46,676 nucleotides of DNA from an uncultured Synergistales bacterium (GTDB taxonomy: Bacteria > Synergistota > Synergistia > Synergistales > Aminobacteriaceae), in NCBI GenBank assembly GCA_905233565.1, contig CAJOCL010000017.1, positions 1 through 46,676 on the forward strand, written 5' to 3'. The position numbers were made by a program, and so were the translations under genes. The notes beneath the pieces are model-generated. The model was not told where the DNA came from. It ran no database searches and saw only the letters and a program-made list of their open reading frames with translations. Of the stretch, positions 1 through 10,000 are shown in pieces; position 1 is the first letter of the stretch; each line of letters begins with the position of its first letter.

Positions 1-3000
1 TACGTAAGTACCGTTGAAATTGTTCCCGTCCCCTCCGAATGTTATTCTCGGCCTGTAATACTCGTCCAAAGCTCCGCTCTCAAGTAAACTCCTGATTCTC
101 TCGTCATGTTCATCTGCTGGAACAGGCGAAGGAGCCGGGCTGGTTTCAACAACAGCTCCCGTAAGTCTTACATCCATTGTTGAGGTGCTGTAACCCGTAA
201 CATAATAGTATGTTACCGCCGTCGGCAACGCCGCAAAACGTGCAATTCCGTTTGAATATGTCGTTGCAATATCCGCGCTGTCAGCGTCCAACCCCTGAAC
301 ACCCGATAAATTAGCGAACTGGTCCGAAGTCATTAACCCGCTGAAATTAAGCTGATACGGATATGACGTGTCGCCCGTTCTTGTCAGAGTGAACGATGAA
401 ACGTCCTGTGAATAGCATTCCAAGCTCTTTAAAGCCGTATTGCTGCTCAAGTCAAGTGCCGTCAAATGATTATTGAAGCAGTCAAGATGAGTTAAAGCAG
501 GGTTATTGCTCAAGTCAATGGCCGTCAGATAATTGTAGTCAAATGCAAGACGTTCAAGTTTTGTATTTTTGCTTACGTCAATGGCCGCCAGTTGGTTATT
601 GGCACAGTACAGAGTTGTTAAAGCGGTGTTGTTGCTAACATCGAGTACAGTAAACTTATTACGGCTTGCATCAAGCTTAGTTAAAGCCGTATTTTTGCTT
701 ACGTCAAGAGCCGTCAAACCGTTGCCGTAACAATTCAGATACTCCAGAGCCGTGTTATTGCTCAAATCAAGTTCAGTCAGACTTGCACCGCCTAAATCAA
801 GACTGATTAAGGCCGTATTCCTGCTCACGTCAAGTGCTGTCAACGGGGTATTGTTGCAGTTCAGATGATCCAGAGCCGTGTTGTTGCTGATGTCAAGCGT
901 CGTAATCTGGTTACTGCTTAAACTCAGGTAAATTAAAGCCACGTTCTTGCTAACGTCAATCGCTGTCAGAAGGTTATCACCGCAATCAAGATACTTTAAG
1001 GCCGTGTTCTTGCTCACATCTAGAGCCGTAATCTGATTCATGTAGCAGTACAGCTCCGTTAAAGCGGTGTTCTTGCTCACATCAAGGGCGGTAATTCCGT
1101 TATTTCCGCAGTCCATTGAAATTAAAGCAATGTTCCTGCTCACATCAAGGCCCGCAATCTGATTAGTTCCGCAGTCTAACGAAATTAAACTGACATTGAC
1201 TTTTACATCAAGAGCCGCTATCTCGTTATAGCTGCAATACAGATGTGTTAAGGCCGGATTATTGCTCACGTCAAGTGCCGTAAGCCGGTTAAGACGGCAG
1301 TCAAGGCGATATAATGCCGAGTTGTTACTCAAATCAAGTGCCGTAAGCTGATTAACTGCACAGTCCAGAGTCTCAAGATTCGTGCAGGTACTTAAATCAA
1401 GCTCCGTCAGCTGATTATTGGAACACCTAAGATGCCTTACGTTAGCACCCGTCAAATTTAGATACGTCAACTGATTGTTATCGCAGTAAAGTTCGTCTAT
1501 ATCCAGTCCGTGAACATCAAGGCTCGTCAGCTTATTATTCTCGCAATACAGATTATGCAGTGATGTTAAATACTCAATTCCCTGAAGCGAAGTTATATCC
1601 TTGCTCGTCAAGTCAAGAGCCGTTATGTTCGCAATTTCAGACTCGCTTAATATCCCGTCCCCGTCCGTGTCGAAATTCGAGCTTAAATACGACCTGAAAG
1701 CCGAATCAGGGAAATTCGCCGAGCTTATTTCAACGCTTCCTGACGGCGTGGGCGTGGGCGTAGGAGAAGCGGCAGAAGCCAGCGTTACATCCATTGTTTC
1801 AGTGCTGTAGCCCGTAGCGTAGTTGTACGTTATCTTTGCAGGATATTCAGCAAAACGAGCAACACCGCTTGAATACGTTGTCGATATTTCGTTACTGCTT
1901 GAATCGAAGCCCTTAACGTCCGAAACATTCGCAAAATTACTCGAACTCATGAACGCGCTGAAATTAAACTGATACGGATATGATGTATCACCTGTCGCAG
2001 TCAGGGTTATATTGTCGCGTGACTGTGCAGAGCAATCCAGCTCACTTAAAGCGGTGTTGCTACTCAGGTCAAGAGCCGTCAGTTGGTTACTGTAGCACCA
2101 CAGATAAGTTAAAGCTGTGTTGCTGCTCAGGTCAAGAGCCGTCAGTTGGTTACTGGAGCAGGACAGCGTAATTAAAGCGGTGTTATTGCTGACATCAAGT
2201 GCCGTCAGTTGGTTACTGGAGCATTGCAGAGAAGTTAAAGCGGTATTCTTGCTGACATCAAGTGTCGTCAGTTGATTATAGGAGCAGCCCAGATCAATTA
2301 AAGCGGTGTTGCTGCTGACATCAAGAGCCGTCAGTCGATTACTGAAGCAGTACAGATAAGTTAAAGCGGTGTTGCTGCTGACATCAAGAGCCGTCAGTTG
2401 GTTACTGTAGCAGTCCAGATAAGTTAAAGCGGTGTTACTGCTTACGTCAAGAGCCGTCAGTTGGTTACTGTAGCACTGCAGCGCAGTTAAAGCCGTGTTG
2501 TTGCTGACATCAAGTGCTGTCAGTTTATTACTGTAGCAGTCCAGAGAAGTTAAAGCGGTGTTCTTGCTGACATCAAGAGCCGTCAGTTGGTTACTGTCGC
2601 AGTGCAGCTCCTTTAAAGCGGTGTTGTTGCTTAGGTCAAGAGCCGTCAGTTGATTAAGGGAACACCACAGAGCTCGTAAAGCTGTGTTGCTGCTCAGATC
2701 AAGAGCCGTCAGTTGGTTACTGCTGCAGGCCAGCATAGTTAAAGCGGTGTTGCTGCTGACATCAAGTGCCGTCAGTTGGTTACTGCTGCAGGTCAGCATA
2801 GTTAAAGCGGTGTTGCTGCTGACATCAAGTGCCGTCAGTTGGTTACTGGCGCAGTGCAGCGCAGTTAAAGCCGTGAAATATTCCACGCCCGTTAAAGACG
2901 TTATGCCCTTGCCGCCAACGTTTATTTCCGTTACCGCCGAAATTTCAGCCTCACTCAGTATCCCGTCGCCGTCAGTGTCGAAATTTGAGCTTACATACGA

Positions 3001-4728
3001 TCTGAAAGTCTCATCGGGGAAGTTCGTTGCGTTGATTTCGACATCGCCTGAAGTATCAGAGCCTGAACCGACAGCACCGAGCGTTACGTCCATTAATGTT
3101 TCGTCCCCTGAAGTCGGCGTGTAGCCCGTCTTGTAGTAGTAAGATACTGCGTCAGGCATGGCCGCGAACTGTGCAATACCGTTTGAATACGTTGTTGAAA
3201 CGCTCGCACTTGTATCACCGCTGGCAACTGAGCCGGAAACGCTTGAGATATTCGCAAACTGATCGGGGGACATTAACGTACTGAAGTCGAGCTGATACGG
3301 GTATGACGTGTCGCCCGTTTCTGTAACGCTGAAGCTGTCACGAGACTGTGAAGAGCAGGATAGGTCAAATAAAGAGGTGTTGCTGCTAAGGTCAAGAGCC
3401 GTCAGTTGGTTATCAGAGCAGGACAGCCGAGTTAAAGCTGTGTTTTTGCTGACATCAAGAGCCGTCAGTTGGTTATCAAAGCAGTACAGATAAGTTAAAG
3501 CTGTGTTGTTGCTAAGGTCAAGAGCAGTCAGTCGGTTTTCGTCGCAGTACAGCGTAGTTAAAGCGGTGTTGCTGCTAACGTCAAGTGCCGTCAGTTGGTT
3601 ACTGTCGCAGGCCAGCCCAGTTAAAGCCGTGTTATGGCTTACGTCAAGAGCCGTCAGTTGGTTACTGTTGCAGTTCAGCGTAGTTAAAGCGGTGTTGTTG
3701 CTTAGGTCAAGAGCCGTCAGTTGGTTACGGTTGCAGTTCAGCGTAGTTAAAGCGGTGTTGTTGCTGACATCAAGAGCCGTCAGTTGGGTGTTGTTGCAGT
3801 CCAGATAAGTTAAAGCGGTGTTGCTGCTGACATCAAGAGCCGTCAGTTGGTTACTGTAGCAGACCAGACGAGTTAAAGCCGTGTTGCTGCTGACATCAAG
3901 AGCCGTCAGTTGGTTACTGTAGCAGACCAGACGAGTTAAAGCCGTGAAATATTCCACGCCCGTTAAAGACGTTATGCCCATGTACTCAACGTTTATTTCC
4001 GTTACCGCCGAAATCTCCGAAGCACTCAACCCCCCGTTGTGGTCAGTGTCGAAATTTGAGCTTACATACGTCCTGAATGTATCATCTGGGAAATTATCTG
4101 CGTTGATTTCTATATCGCCTGAATCGAGTTTAGGATCAACGACCAAATCAGAAAGCGTTACTATCATCACCTGTGAGCTGTAGCCCGTACTGTAGTAATA
4201 CGTTGCGCTTGAAGGCTGAGCCGGGAACTGTGCAATACCGCCTGAATATGTCGCTGCTATGCTGCTGCTTGTGTCGCTGCTGACTGAATATCGGACGTTC
4301 GAGACGTTATCGAATTTGTCTGATGACATTAACTGGCTGAAGTCGAGCTGATAGGGATATGACGTGTCGCCCGTGCTTGTAACAACGGCGTAACTGCGTG
4401 TCTGGTCATTGCAGGACAGAGAAGTTAAAGCTGTATTACTGCTTACGTCAAGAGTTACAAGATTGTTATTGCTGCAGGACAGCGTAGTTAAGGCCGTAAA
4501 AAATTCTATGCCCTTCAATGACGATATGCCGTTGTAACTAACGCTTATGGTTGTTACCGCTGAAATTTCCGAATCAGTCAATACTCCGTCATTATCAGTG
4601 TCAAAATCTCCCTCAATAATTGACCTGAAGTTCTCGTCCGGAAAATTTGTTGAGTTGATCTCAACATCCGCCCATGCCCCTGCGCAGGTGAGTGCGAGGA
4701 ACGCTACAACCGCAAATATTCTCTTCAT
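1..4728 (-). CDS. Giant secreted leucine-rich-repeat protein with EF-hand-like segments (C-terminus outside window)
   Basis: An open minus-strand frame runs from an ATG at 4728-4726 to the window edge: 1576 codons, no stop. An AAAGGAG ribosome site (4740-4746) precedes the ATG. Residues 1-20 are a Sec signal peptide (MKRIFAVVAFLALTCAGAWA). Four modules follow. Each has an NFPDxxFR segment, an EF-hand-type 12-residue loop (DTDGDGILSESE and variants; near 4567-4602, 4018-4053, 2945-2980 and 1636-1674), a leucine-rich array of 21-residue repeats, and a beta-rich linker containing SYPYQLxFS and YYYxTGYS. The arrays hold roughly 2, 10, 14 and 19 repeats. The protein is probably exported and surface-associated, with a binding role inferred from the LRR fold. 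The ligand is unknown. Whether it ends in a Synerg-CTERM signal cannot be seen. Confidence 0.9.
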   Translation of the reverse strand, partial: MKRIFAVVAFLALTCAGAWADVEINSTNFPDENFRSIIEGDFDTDNDGVLTDSEISAVTTISVSYNGISSLKGIEFFTALTTLSCSNNNLVTLDVSSNTALTSLSCNDQTRSYAVVTSTGDTSYPYQLDFSQLMSSDKFDNVSNVRYSVSSDTSSSIAATYSGGIAQFPAQPSSATYYYSTGYSSQVMIVTLSDLVVDPKLDSGDIEINADNFPDDTFRTYVSSNFDTDHNGGLSASEISAVTEINVEYMGITSLTGVEYFTALTRLVCYSNQLTALDVSSNTALTRLVCYSNQLTALDVSSNTALTYLDCNNTQLTALDVSNNTALTTLNCNRNQLTALDLSNNTALTTLNCNSNQLTALDVSHNTALTGLACDSNQLTALDVSSNTALTTLYCDENRLTALDLSNNTALTYLYCFDNQLTALDVSKNTALTRLSCSDNQLTALDLSSNTSLFDLSCSSQSRDSFSVTETGDTSYPYQLDFSTLMSPDQFANISSVSGSVASGDTSASVSTTYSNGIAQFAAMPDAVSYYYKTGYTPTSGDETLMDVTLGAVGSGSDTSGDVEINATNFPDETFRSYVSSNFDTDGDGILSEAEISAVTEINVGGKGITSLTGVEYFTALTALHCASNQLTALDVSSNTALTMLTCSSNQLTALDVSSNTALTMLACSSNQLTALDLSSNTALRALWCSLNQLTALDLSNNTALKELHCDSNQLTALDVSKNTALTSLDCYSNKLTALDVSNNTALTALQCYSNQLTALDVSSNTALTYLDCYSNQLTALDVSSNTALTYLYCFSNRLTALDVSSNTALIDLGCSYNQLTTLDVSKNTALTSLQCSSNQLTALDVSNNTALITLSCSSNQLTALDLSSNTALTYLWCYSNQLTALDLSSNTALSELDCSAQSRDNITLTATGDTSYPYQFNFSAFMSSSNFANVSDVKGFDSSSNEISTTYSSGVARFAEYPAKITYNYATGYSTETMDVTLASAASPTPTPTPSGSVEISSANFPDSAFRSYLSSNFDTDGDGILSESEIANITALDLTSKDITSLQGIEYLTSLHNLYCENNKLTSLDVHGLDIDELYCDNNQLTYLNLTGANVRHLRCSNNQLTELDLSTCTNLETLDCAVNQLTALDLSNNSALYRLDCRLNRLTALDVSNNPALTHLYCSYNEIAALDVKVNVSLISLDCGTNQIAGLDVSRNIALISMDCGNNGITALDVSKNTALTELYCYMNQITALDVSKNTALKYLDCGDNLLTAIDVSKNVALIYLSLSSNQITTLDISNNTALDHLNCNNTPLTALDVSRNTALISLDLGGASLTELDLSNNTALEYLNCYGNGLTALDVSKNTALTKLDASRNKFTVLDVSNNTALTTLYCANNQLAAIDVSKNTKLERLAFDYNYLTAIDLSNNPALTHLDCFNNHLTALDLSSNTALKSLECYSQDVSSFTLTRTGDTSYPYQLNFSGLMTSDQFANLSGVQGLDADSADIATTYSNGIARFAALPTAVTYYYVTGYSTSTMDVRLTGAVVETSPAPSPVPADEHDERIRSLLESGALDEYYRPRITFGGDGNNFNGTYV
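405..1580 (-). repeat. LRR array of module 4: about nineteen divergent 63-bp repeats
   Basis: Same 21-residue periodicity, but the framework is more diverged (LTAIDVSKNVALIYLSL, LTELDLSNNTALEYLNC and similar). Several units lack the Cys (YLSLSSNQ, SLDLGGAS, KLDASRNK). This is the longest array and the least homogenised of the four. Confidence 0.85.
2022..2890 (-). repeat. LRR array of module 3: about fourteen 63-bp tandem repeats
   Basis: Same 63-bp unit as module 2, equally homogeneous. The variable parts include ALHCASNQ, MLTCSSNQ, MLACSSNQ, ALWCSLNQ, ELHCDSNQ, YLDCYSNQ and YLWCYSNQ. Conserved framework codons are almost invariant in DNA, while the surface positions of the beta strand differ between units. 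Confidence 0.9.
3345..3960 (-). repeat. LRR array of module 2: about ten 63-bp tandem repeats
   Basis: Tandem 63-bp units encode 21 residues that begin LTALDVSSNTALT and end LxCxSNQ. Units are nearly identical in DNA except at the codons around the LxC strand. Examples of the variable part are RLVCYSNQ, TLNCNRNQ, GLACDSNQ and YLYCFDNQ. One unit pair (both RLVCYSNQ, near 3840-3945) is virtually identical, which suggests recent duplication. Confidence 0.9.
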
Positions 4729-4784
4729 TTTATATACGTCTCCTTTGTATTTTATTTGGATTTTTATGACTGAGAATATCTTGC

Positions 4785-4813
4785 ATTATAACATCAGGCA
4801 CTTTCAGTGAAAA
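4785..4813 (-). promoter_or_regulatory. Putative sigma-70 promoter of the LRR gene
   Basis: Read on the minus strand, TATAAT (4790-4785) has TTTTCA (4813-4808) upstream with a 17-bp spacer. It lies about 60 bp before the ribosome site of the LRR gene. The -10 is perfect and the -35 matches four of six positions. Confidence 0.5.
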
Positions 4814-4872
4814 AATAAATCGCGGTTAATTTTCTGTATCTTTGAGTAAGTAAAATGAATGATCGGAAATTA

Positions 4873-4902
4873 TTGCGCACGGCATTAACTGAATATTATA
4901 AT
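4873..4902 (+). promoter_or_regulatory. Putative sigma-70 promoter of the type VII locus
   Basis: TTGCGC (4873-4878), an 18-bp spacer and TATAAT (4897-4902) lie just upstream of the AAGGAG site (4922-4927) of the first gene of the locus. Together with the opposing LRR promoter this makes 4729-4935 a divergent promoter region. Confidence 0.6.
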
Positions 4903-4935
4903 TGTCAATATTTTGTCAGATAAGGAGCTGTTAAT

Positions 4936-6408
4936 TTGTATATCATGAAAAAATCTATCATAACCGCTGTATTATGTACGGCAATTTTTATAACTCTCAC
5001 GGCTGCGCCCTCTTTTTCTGCAAGCGTCAGGGCGGAACGTAACACATATTTCATTGATGACGCTGAAGGACACGCATTAATTCAGGACGGCAAAAAACAA
5101 AAGGCGCGTGAAGAAGCAAGGCGGATGGCGTACCGTGACGCAATCGAAAAGGCTATGGAAATGTTCGCAGGCAACCCGGACTCTGAAATGAGGAATAAAG
5201 TTTTTGCCAGAGCCCAAAGCATGGTCAAGAATTTCAGGATTACAAGCGAGACCGTCAGCGGTGATACTCTTTTCATAACCGGTTCTTGTTCAGTCGGCGA
5301 GAGGGCATTCGACGGGGTTTTAGGGCCTGAAGTTATTTCGATGCTTGGGAATCCCCGTGTAATGATCGTTGTTGACGAGGAGTCGGGAAAAAATGCTTCG
5401 CTTGTTGAGAGTGAACTTTTGAGCATATTTGAGAAGGCCGGCTATCTTATTGTTGACAGGGATCAGGCACAGACGCTTCTAGCCCTCGACCCTAAAAAAG
5501 CCTTCAGCGATCCCGAACTTCTTGCGGGTGCTGCAAAGACGATCAGGGCAGATATTATCATAGTTGCGAGCGTCAGTTCAGGCGCAAGGCATACACAGCT
5601 TTACGGCGTGAACATGTATAAGCCCAGCGCGAGCGTAAAGCTCAAGGCAGTTTTGACAAAGACGGCTTATCAGATAAGTTCGTCGACAGTTTCAAAGGGT
5701 TCGGGGAAATGGGGCGGAAGTTCTTCGGCAGCCGGGCTTTTGAGGTCAGGATTAAAACAGGCAGCAGAAGAGATTATTTATAAGATTGCCTACAGAATGG
5801 CTTCAGCCGGTTCAGCACTCGGAGGGATTACGGTAAATATAAAACTTGCCGGAGCGTCTTTCAAGGATATTGAGAGCTTCACGGCTTATCTTAAAGAGAC
5901 TGGGCAGGTTTTTGAACGTTCTTACAGTCCAGAAATGTCGGAGATTGATTTAGTGTCGTCAAAGAACGCAAGAAATGTAGCATCATTGATTTCTGATTAT
6001 TCACTGCCGGGAGGGAATATTGAGATTGACGGCCTTACGGCTCAGACGGTCAGCGCAAAGGTGAAGCCGGCTGCCCCTAAAAATCCTGATGCCAAGCCGA
6101 TTCAGTATGTAGTGATTAATATTTTCCTTGATAAACTTGATGAGGATGACGCGCACAGAATCGAGTATGAATTGAGGAAGTTTGTCGGCACGGTTGCTCA
6201 GGTTCAGGGGGATTATCAGGATTCAAAACTCACTATGGAAGTAAAGTTCGTTCAGGATGCGGAAGGTGCAAAGAATGTCAGGGATATAGAGGCATTCTTG
6301 AAGAATGACATGAAGAGCAGGGGAATCGAGCTTTTAGTTGACAAGCCCGAAGGAAATTCAATAAAGGGAAGCAGGCCGGGCGGTATTCTTGACCGCGTCT
6401 GGTGGTAA
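4936..6408 (+). CDS. Exported FlgT/LPP20-like envelope protein, first gene of type VII locus
   Basis: 490 residues. The start is taken as TTG at 4936 because AAGGAG (4922-4927) sits 8 nt before it; the in-frame ATG at 4945 is 17 nt away. An N-terminal signal peptide (KKSIITAVLC to about ASA) indicates export. Residues 50-80 (AREEARRMAYRDAIEKAMEM) resemble the N-terminal domain of the flagellar assembly protein FlgT. The middle part (VMIVVDEE, ESELLSIFEKAGYLIVDRDQ) resembles the FlgT-M/CsgG-type fold. Two related alpha/beta units follow (about 295-350 and 375-465). No flagellar genes are nearby. It leads a co-directional run into the EssC-like ATPase, so a periplasmic or outer-membrane role in that system is inferred. 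Family assignment rests on motif resemblance only. Confidence 0.65.
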   Translation: MYIMKKSIITAVLCTAIFITLTAAPSFSASVRAERNTYFIDDAEGHALIQDGKKQKAREEARRMAYRDAIEKAMEMFAGNPDSEMRNKVFARAQSMVKNFRITSETVSGDTLFITGSCSVGERAFDGVLGPEVISMLGNPRVMIVVDEESGKNASLVESELLSIFEKAGYLIVDRDQAQTLLALDPKKAFSDPELLAGAAKTIRADIIIVASVSSGARHTQLYGVNMYKPSASVKLKAVLTKTAYQISSSTVSKGSGKWGGSSSAAGLLRSGLKQAAEEIIYKIAYRMASAGSALGGITVNIKLAGASFKDIESFTAYLKETGQVFERSYSPEMSEIDLVSSKNARNVASLISDYSLPGGNIEIDGLTAQTVSAKVKPAAPKNPDAKPIQYVVINIFLDKLDEDDAHRIEYELRKFVGTVAQVQGDYQDSKLTMEVKFVQDAEGAKNVRDIEAFLKNDMKSRGIELLVDKPEGNSIKGSRPGGILDRVWW

Positions 6409-6433
6409 ATTTAACAGGAGGGATTAAGATTTC

Positions 6434-7048
6434 ATGGATATTTTTACGGTTTTTACGATTTTTACGAAAAGAAGAATCATTGCTGCAGTGCTGCTTTTCA
6501 GCCTCGTCTTTACCGGCGGGGCTGCAGATGCGAAGATAAGGAGCAAACTTTCAAAAAGGTCAACAACGTCATCAAACTCTTCACATTCCGATTCAGTTTT
6601 GCCGAAGAGGGGAGATATAGCGGTTATTGTTGAGGGTGATGACGAACAGCATGTAAGGATAACGGAGACGAAAATTATTGATTCTCTGATAAATCACGGT
6701 TACAGGGTAGTTGACGAAAAGAAGATGAGGGCTGCGAAAGCTGCTGCGGTCAGGGCGCAGGCTCACCGGCTGGCGATGCAGGGGAATTACGAGGCAATAT
6801 TCAAGCTCAACGCGAGTTATTCATGTGCCGCGACGATAATTGCGAGGGTACAGGGAGGCCAGGCCGTTCAGAATCAGATCGGACTGTACACGGCTACGGC
6901 CTCAATTTCGCTCATGGCCGTAACTTCAAGGGGTACTAAGCTCGGGGGAAAATCATCTTACAGCAAGGAAGTCGGATTCACTGAGTATGAAGCTCTGATG
7001 AAGTGCATTGAGTCTGCTGTTGAGAGCGGAATGAAACAGATGTATTAA
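6434..7048 (+). CDS. Exported CsgG/FlgT-M-like small protein
   Basis: 204 residues, preceded by an AGGAGGG ribosome site (about 6415-6421). The N-terminal KRR plus hydrophobic segment (IIAAVLLFSLVFTGGAADA) is a likely signal peptide. The core (GDIAVIVEGDDEQHVRITE, IIDSLINHGYRVVDEKKM) repeats the strand-helix pattern of the middle domain of the preceding 490-residue protein, and it is followed by a beta-rich part (TATASISLMAV). It lies 25 bp after that gene and 13 bp before the EssC-like gene, so co-transcription is likely. A periplasmic partner of the secretion system is an inference from position. Confidence 0.6.
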   Translation: MDIFTVFTIFTKRRIIAAVLLFSLVFTGGAADAKIRSKLSKRSTTSSNSSHSDSVLPKRGDIAVIVEGDDEQHVRITETKIIDSLINHGYRVVDEKKMRAAKAAAVRAQAHRLAMQGNYEAIFKLNASYSCAATIIARVQGGQAVQNQIGLYTATASISLMAVTSRGTKLGGKSSYSKEVGFTEYEALMKCIESAVESGMKQMY

Positions 7049-7061
7049 AGAGGGCTGAGAT

Positions 7062-10000
7062 ATGGATTATCTTATTGCTGTTTACACCGGCAGGAAGATT
7101 TACACGCTTACGGTGAAGCCGGGAATAACTGCGACGATCGGCAGCGCTCAGAATGATAATGTATTTATTGACAGGCCGGAACTGAATGCGTCACATTTGG
7201 TTCTTGCCTGTGATGCCGGAGGGGTGAGGATTCTTTCAAAACAGCCTTTCAAGTTCGGAGATGATGAAGTTTCAAACAGGGTATTATCGGCAGGTGATGT
7301 TATACACGTAACTGCAAAGATTACGCTTGCAGTTTTTGAGGCGAAATGCAGGTTACATTCTGCGGTTCTGATAGAGAGTTTTGACGAAATCAAAATCGGA
7401 CGCTCATATAACAGTAACGATATTTGCCTGAAAGATCCCAATGTTTCGAGCCGTCATGCAGTCTTGAGAAAAATTAACGGGCTGTGGACGGTTTCGGACC
7501 TTCAGAGCCGCAACGGGACATTTGTCAACGGCGATCTTGCACAGGTTGATTCTGAGATTCCTGCGGAGAACGTGAATATTTTTATCTGCGGATATATTTT
7601 CTACGTTCAGAATAACATGCTCAGATTTACGAACATACCCGGAGATGTTGAATTTTCGCCGGAAATTGATGATGTTCTTGTTCCCATGCCCGCGAGGCAG
7701 AAAGCGTATCCGTTTTTTCAGCGTTCGCCGAGAATCAGGAACAGGGCGGAGAGGGCTGATTTTGATATATCTTCACCGCCCAATGCAGGTACGAAGCCTT
7801 CTATATCGTGGCTTACTGCTCTGATGCCTCCTGCTATGATGGTCGGGGTTATGGGGTTTGTTGCTGTAATGACGGGGAATTATAACATGCTTATGTATTC
7901 CCTTCCCATGTCTTTGATGTCCTTAGTTGTTACGGTTATAAATAACAGGAACAACATGAAAAAATGGATAAAGAATAACGGCCTTGCAATAGAAAAATAT
8001 TCAGAGTATTTAGCTGAGACTGACAGGGAAATAACGGACGCTGAAGGGGCGTTTATGTCTTCATTGTCATCGGCAAATCCGGGAGTTCTCGAATGTCTTT
8101 CGATTGCGCAGAACGTGAGCCGCAGACTTTGGGAACGGACGCCGAAGGACAGCGATTTTCTTAATGTAAGACTTGGAACGGGGAGCATTGACTCAAACGT
8201 AAAAATAAAACTTCCCAGCTCTCAGATGTCCGTTGAGGATAACCCGTTTATTAAACAGGCTCAGGAGATTCGGGACAGACATAGATTTTTGACTGGGATT
8301 CCGGTTTGTCATTCACTGACTGAATATCCCGTTACGGGACTTGCGGGGCGTCGTGATTCCGTTATGCGTACTGCATGGCGGATTATTATGGACATTGCTG
8401 CACATCATTCATATGATGACGTGAAAATAATGTGCGTCTATCCTGAAGAGGAGCGGTCTCAATGGGAGTGGCTGAGGTGGCTTCCGCATATCTGGGACAC
8501 GAAACACAAGAAGCGTTTTCTTGCATTCACGAAAGATGCTGCGCGTCCTATGCTCCGTGAGGCTGCGGAAACTATGAAGGTCAGGCGCAGGGATATTAAG
8601 CCGGGCAATAGAGATGTTCAGCCGGCCATGCCGTTTTATGTTCTTATTCTTGCTGACAGGACACTGACGGAGTCAAGCGGTGAATCTCTGCTTCCTGAAA
8701 GTGCCTCGCTTGGTTTTGCGGCTGTTTATGCTTACGGGGATATAGGCGCGCTGCCCGGAGAGTGCCAGAGCGTAATAACATGTGATGTCCCTGCGAAAAT
8801 CCAGAACACACAGCCTGACAGGGGCAGTGTTACGACTTCTTTTGTTCCAGATAAAATCAGCGTTAATATTCTTGATGATTTTGCGCGTTCCCTTGCTCCC
8901 GTTCATTTAATGTCAGCAGGCGGAGGCTCAAAAATGCCGTCAAGTATAACGTTCCTTCAGGGTTTCAATGCCAGGACGGTACAGGACCTTGATGTTATAG
9001 GGCGGTGGTCTTCAAGCCATTCTGAAAAGAGTTTGGCTGCACCGATCGGAATAAAAGAGAACGGAGATATTTTTGAGTTTGATGTTTTTGAAAAAGCTAT
9101 GGGGCCTCACGGTATCGCTGCAGGCACATCGGGAAGCGGAAAAAGTGAAATGCTGACAACGTGGCTGCTGTCTCTTGCGCTGAATTTTTCGCCTGACGAT
9201 GTTAATCTGGCTTTAATCGAGTTCAAGGGTAACGATCTGTCAAATATACTTCACGATCTCCCGCATATTGCAGGAATTGTAAGCAATTTGAATGACCCGT
9301 CAACAATTATTCGCGGCCTTAAATCGCTAAAAGGTGAAAAAGACAGGAGAATGAGGCTTTTTGAGCAGTCCGATTTTCTGTCGTCAAAATCAATTTTTGC
9401 ATATCAGAAATATCAGAAATCGCACCCGGAAGCCGGCCTTGAGCCGCTGCCGTATTTAATAATAGTAATTGACGAGTTTGCGGAACTTGTAACCCAATAT
9501 CCTGAATTTAACGATGAAATAGTATCAATTGCGAGGGTAGGCCGAAGCGTCGGAATGTATATGACTTTGACTATGCAGTCTCCGCAGGGTGTTGTCAAAG
9601 GTCAGGTATCTTCAAACACAAAGTTTAGGGTCTGCCTGAGAACTGCAACGGCATCAGAGAGCAAGGAAATTATAGGCACTGATGACGCGTTCAACATTTC
9701 AGCACCGGGACGGGCATATATTAAAGTCGGCAATAATGAAGTGTATGAACAGGTACAGACTTTTTACGCAAAAGCCCCGTACAGGCCTAATTCAGGTCAG
9801 AGAAGCGCGGTTGACGAAATAAAACTCGTTGAACTCAACGGAACGCGCAAAAAACCTGAGAATTACACAAAGACGGTCAGAGCTGCCAGAGACGAACAGA
9901 GCGAAGGAAACGTAATCGTCAAAAATATAATTGAGGAAGCAGAAGCACATCACGTAAAACATGCCAAACCCGTATGGACTGATCCGCTGCCTGAAATGCT

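Noticed and set aside
405-3960. Regular repeats resembling a CRISPR array
   Set aside because: The 63-bp units are contiguous, in frame, and encode LRR residues. There are no unique spacers of even length and no cas genes.
405-4515. Diversity-generating retroelement target
   Set aside because: No reverse transcriptase or template repeat is in the window, and variation is spread between repeat units rather than at adenines of one variable region.
1601-4810. Several plus-strand frames of 60-150 codons with repeated LLLRSRAVSWLLLQ-type sequence
   Set aside because: They are the antisense reading of the LRR repeats. The minus strand is open for 1576 codons with a signal peptide and ribosome site.
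4936-6408. Flagellar gene flgT
   Set aside because: Resemblance is limited to the N-terminal and middle folds, and no flagellar genes are nearby. It is used only as a family hint.
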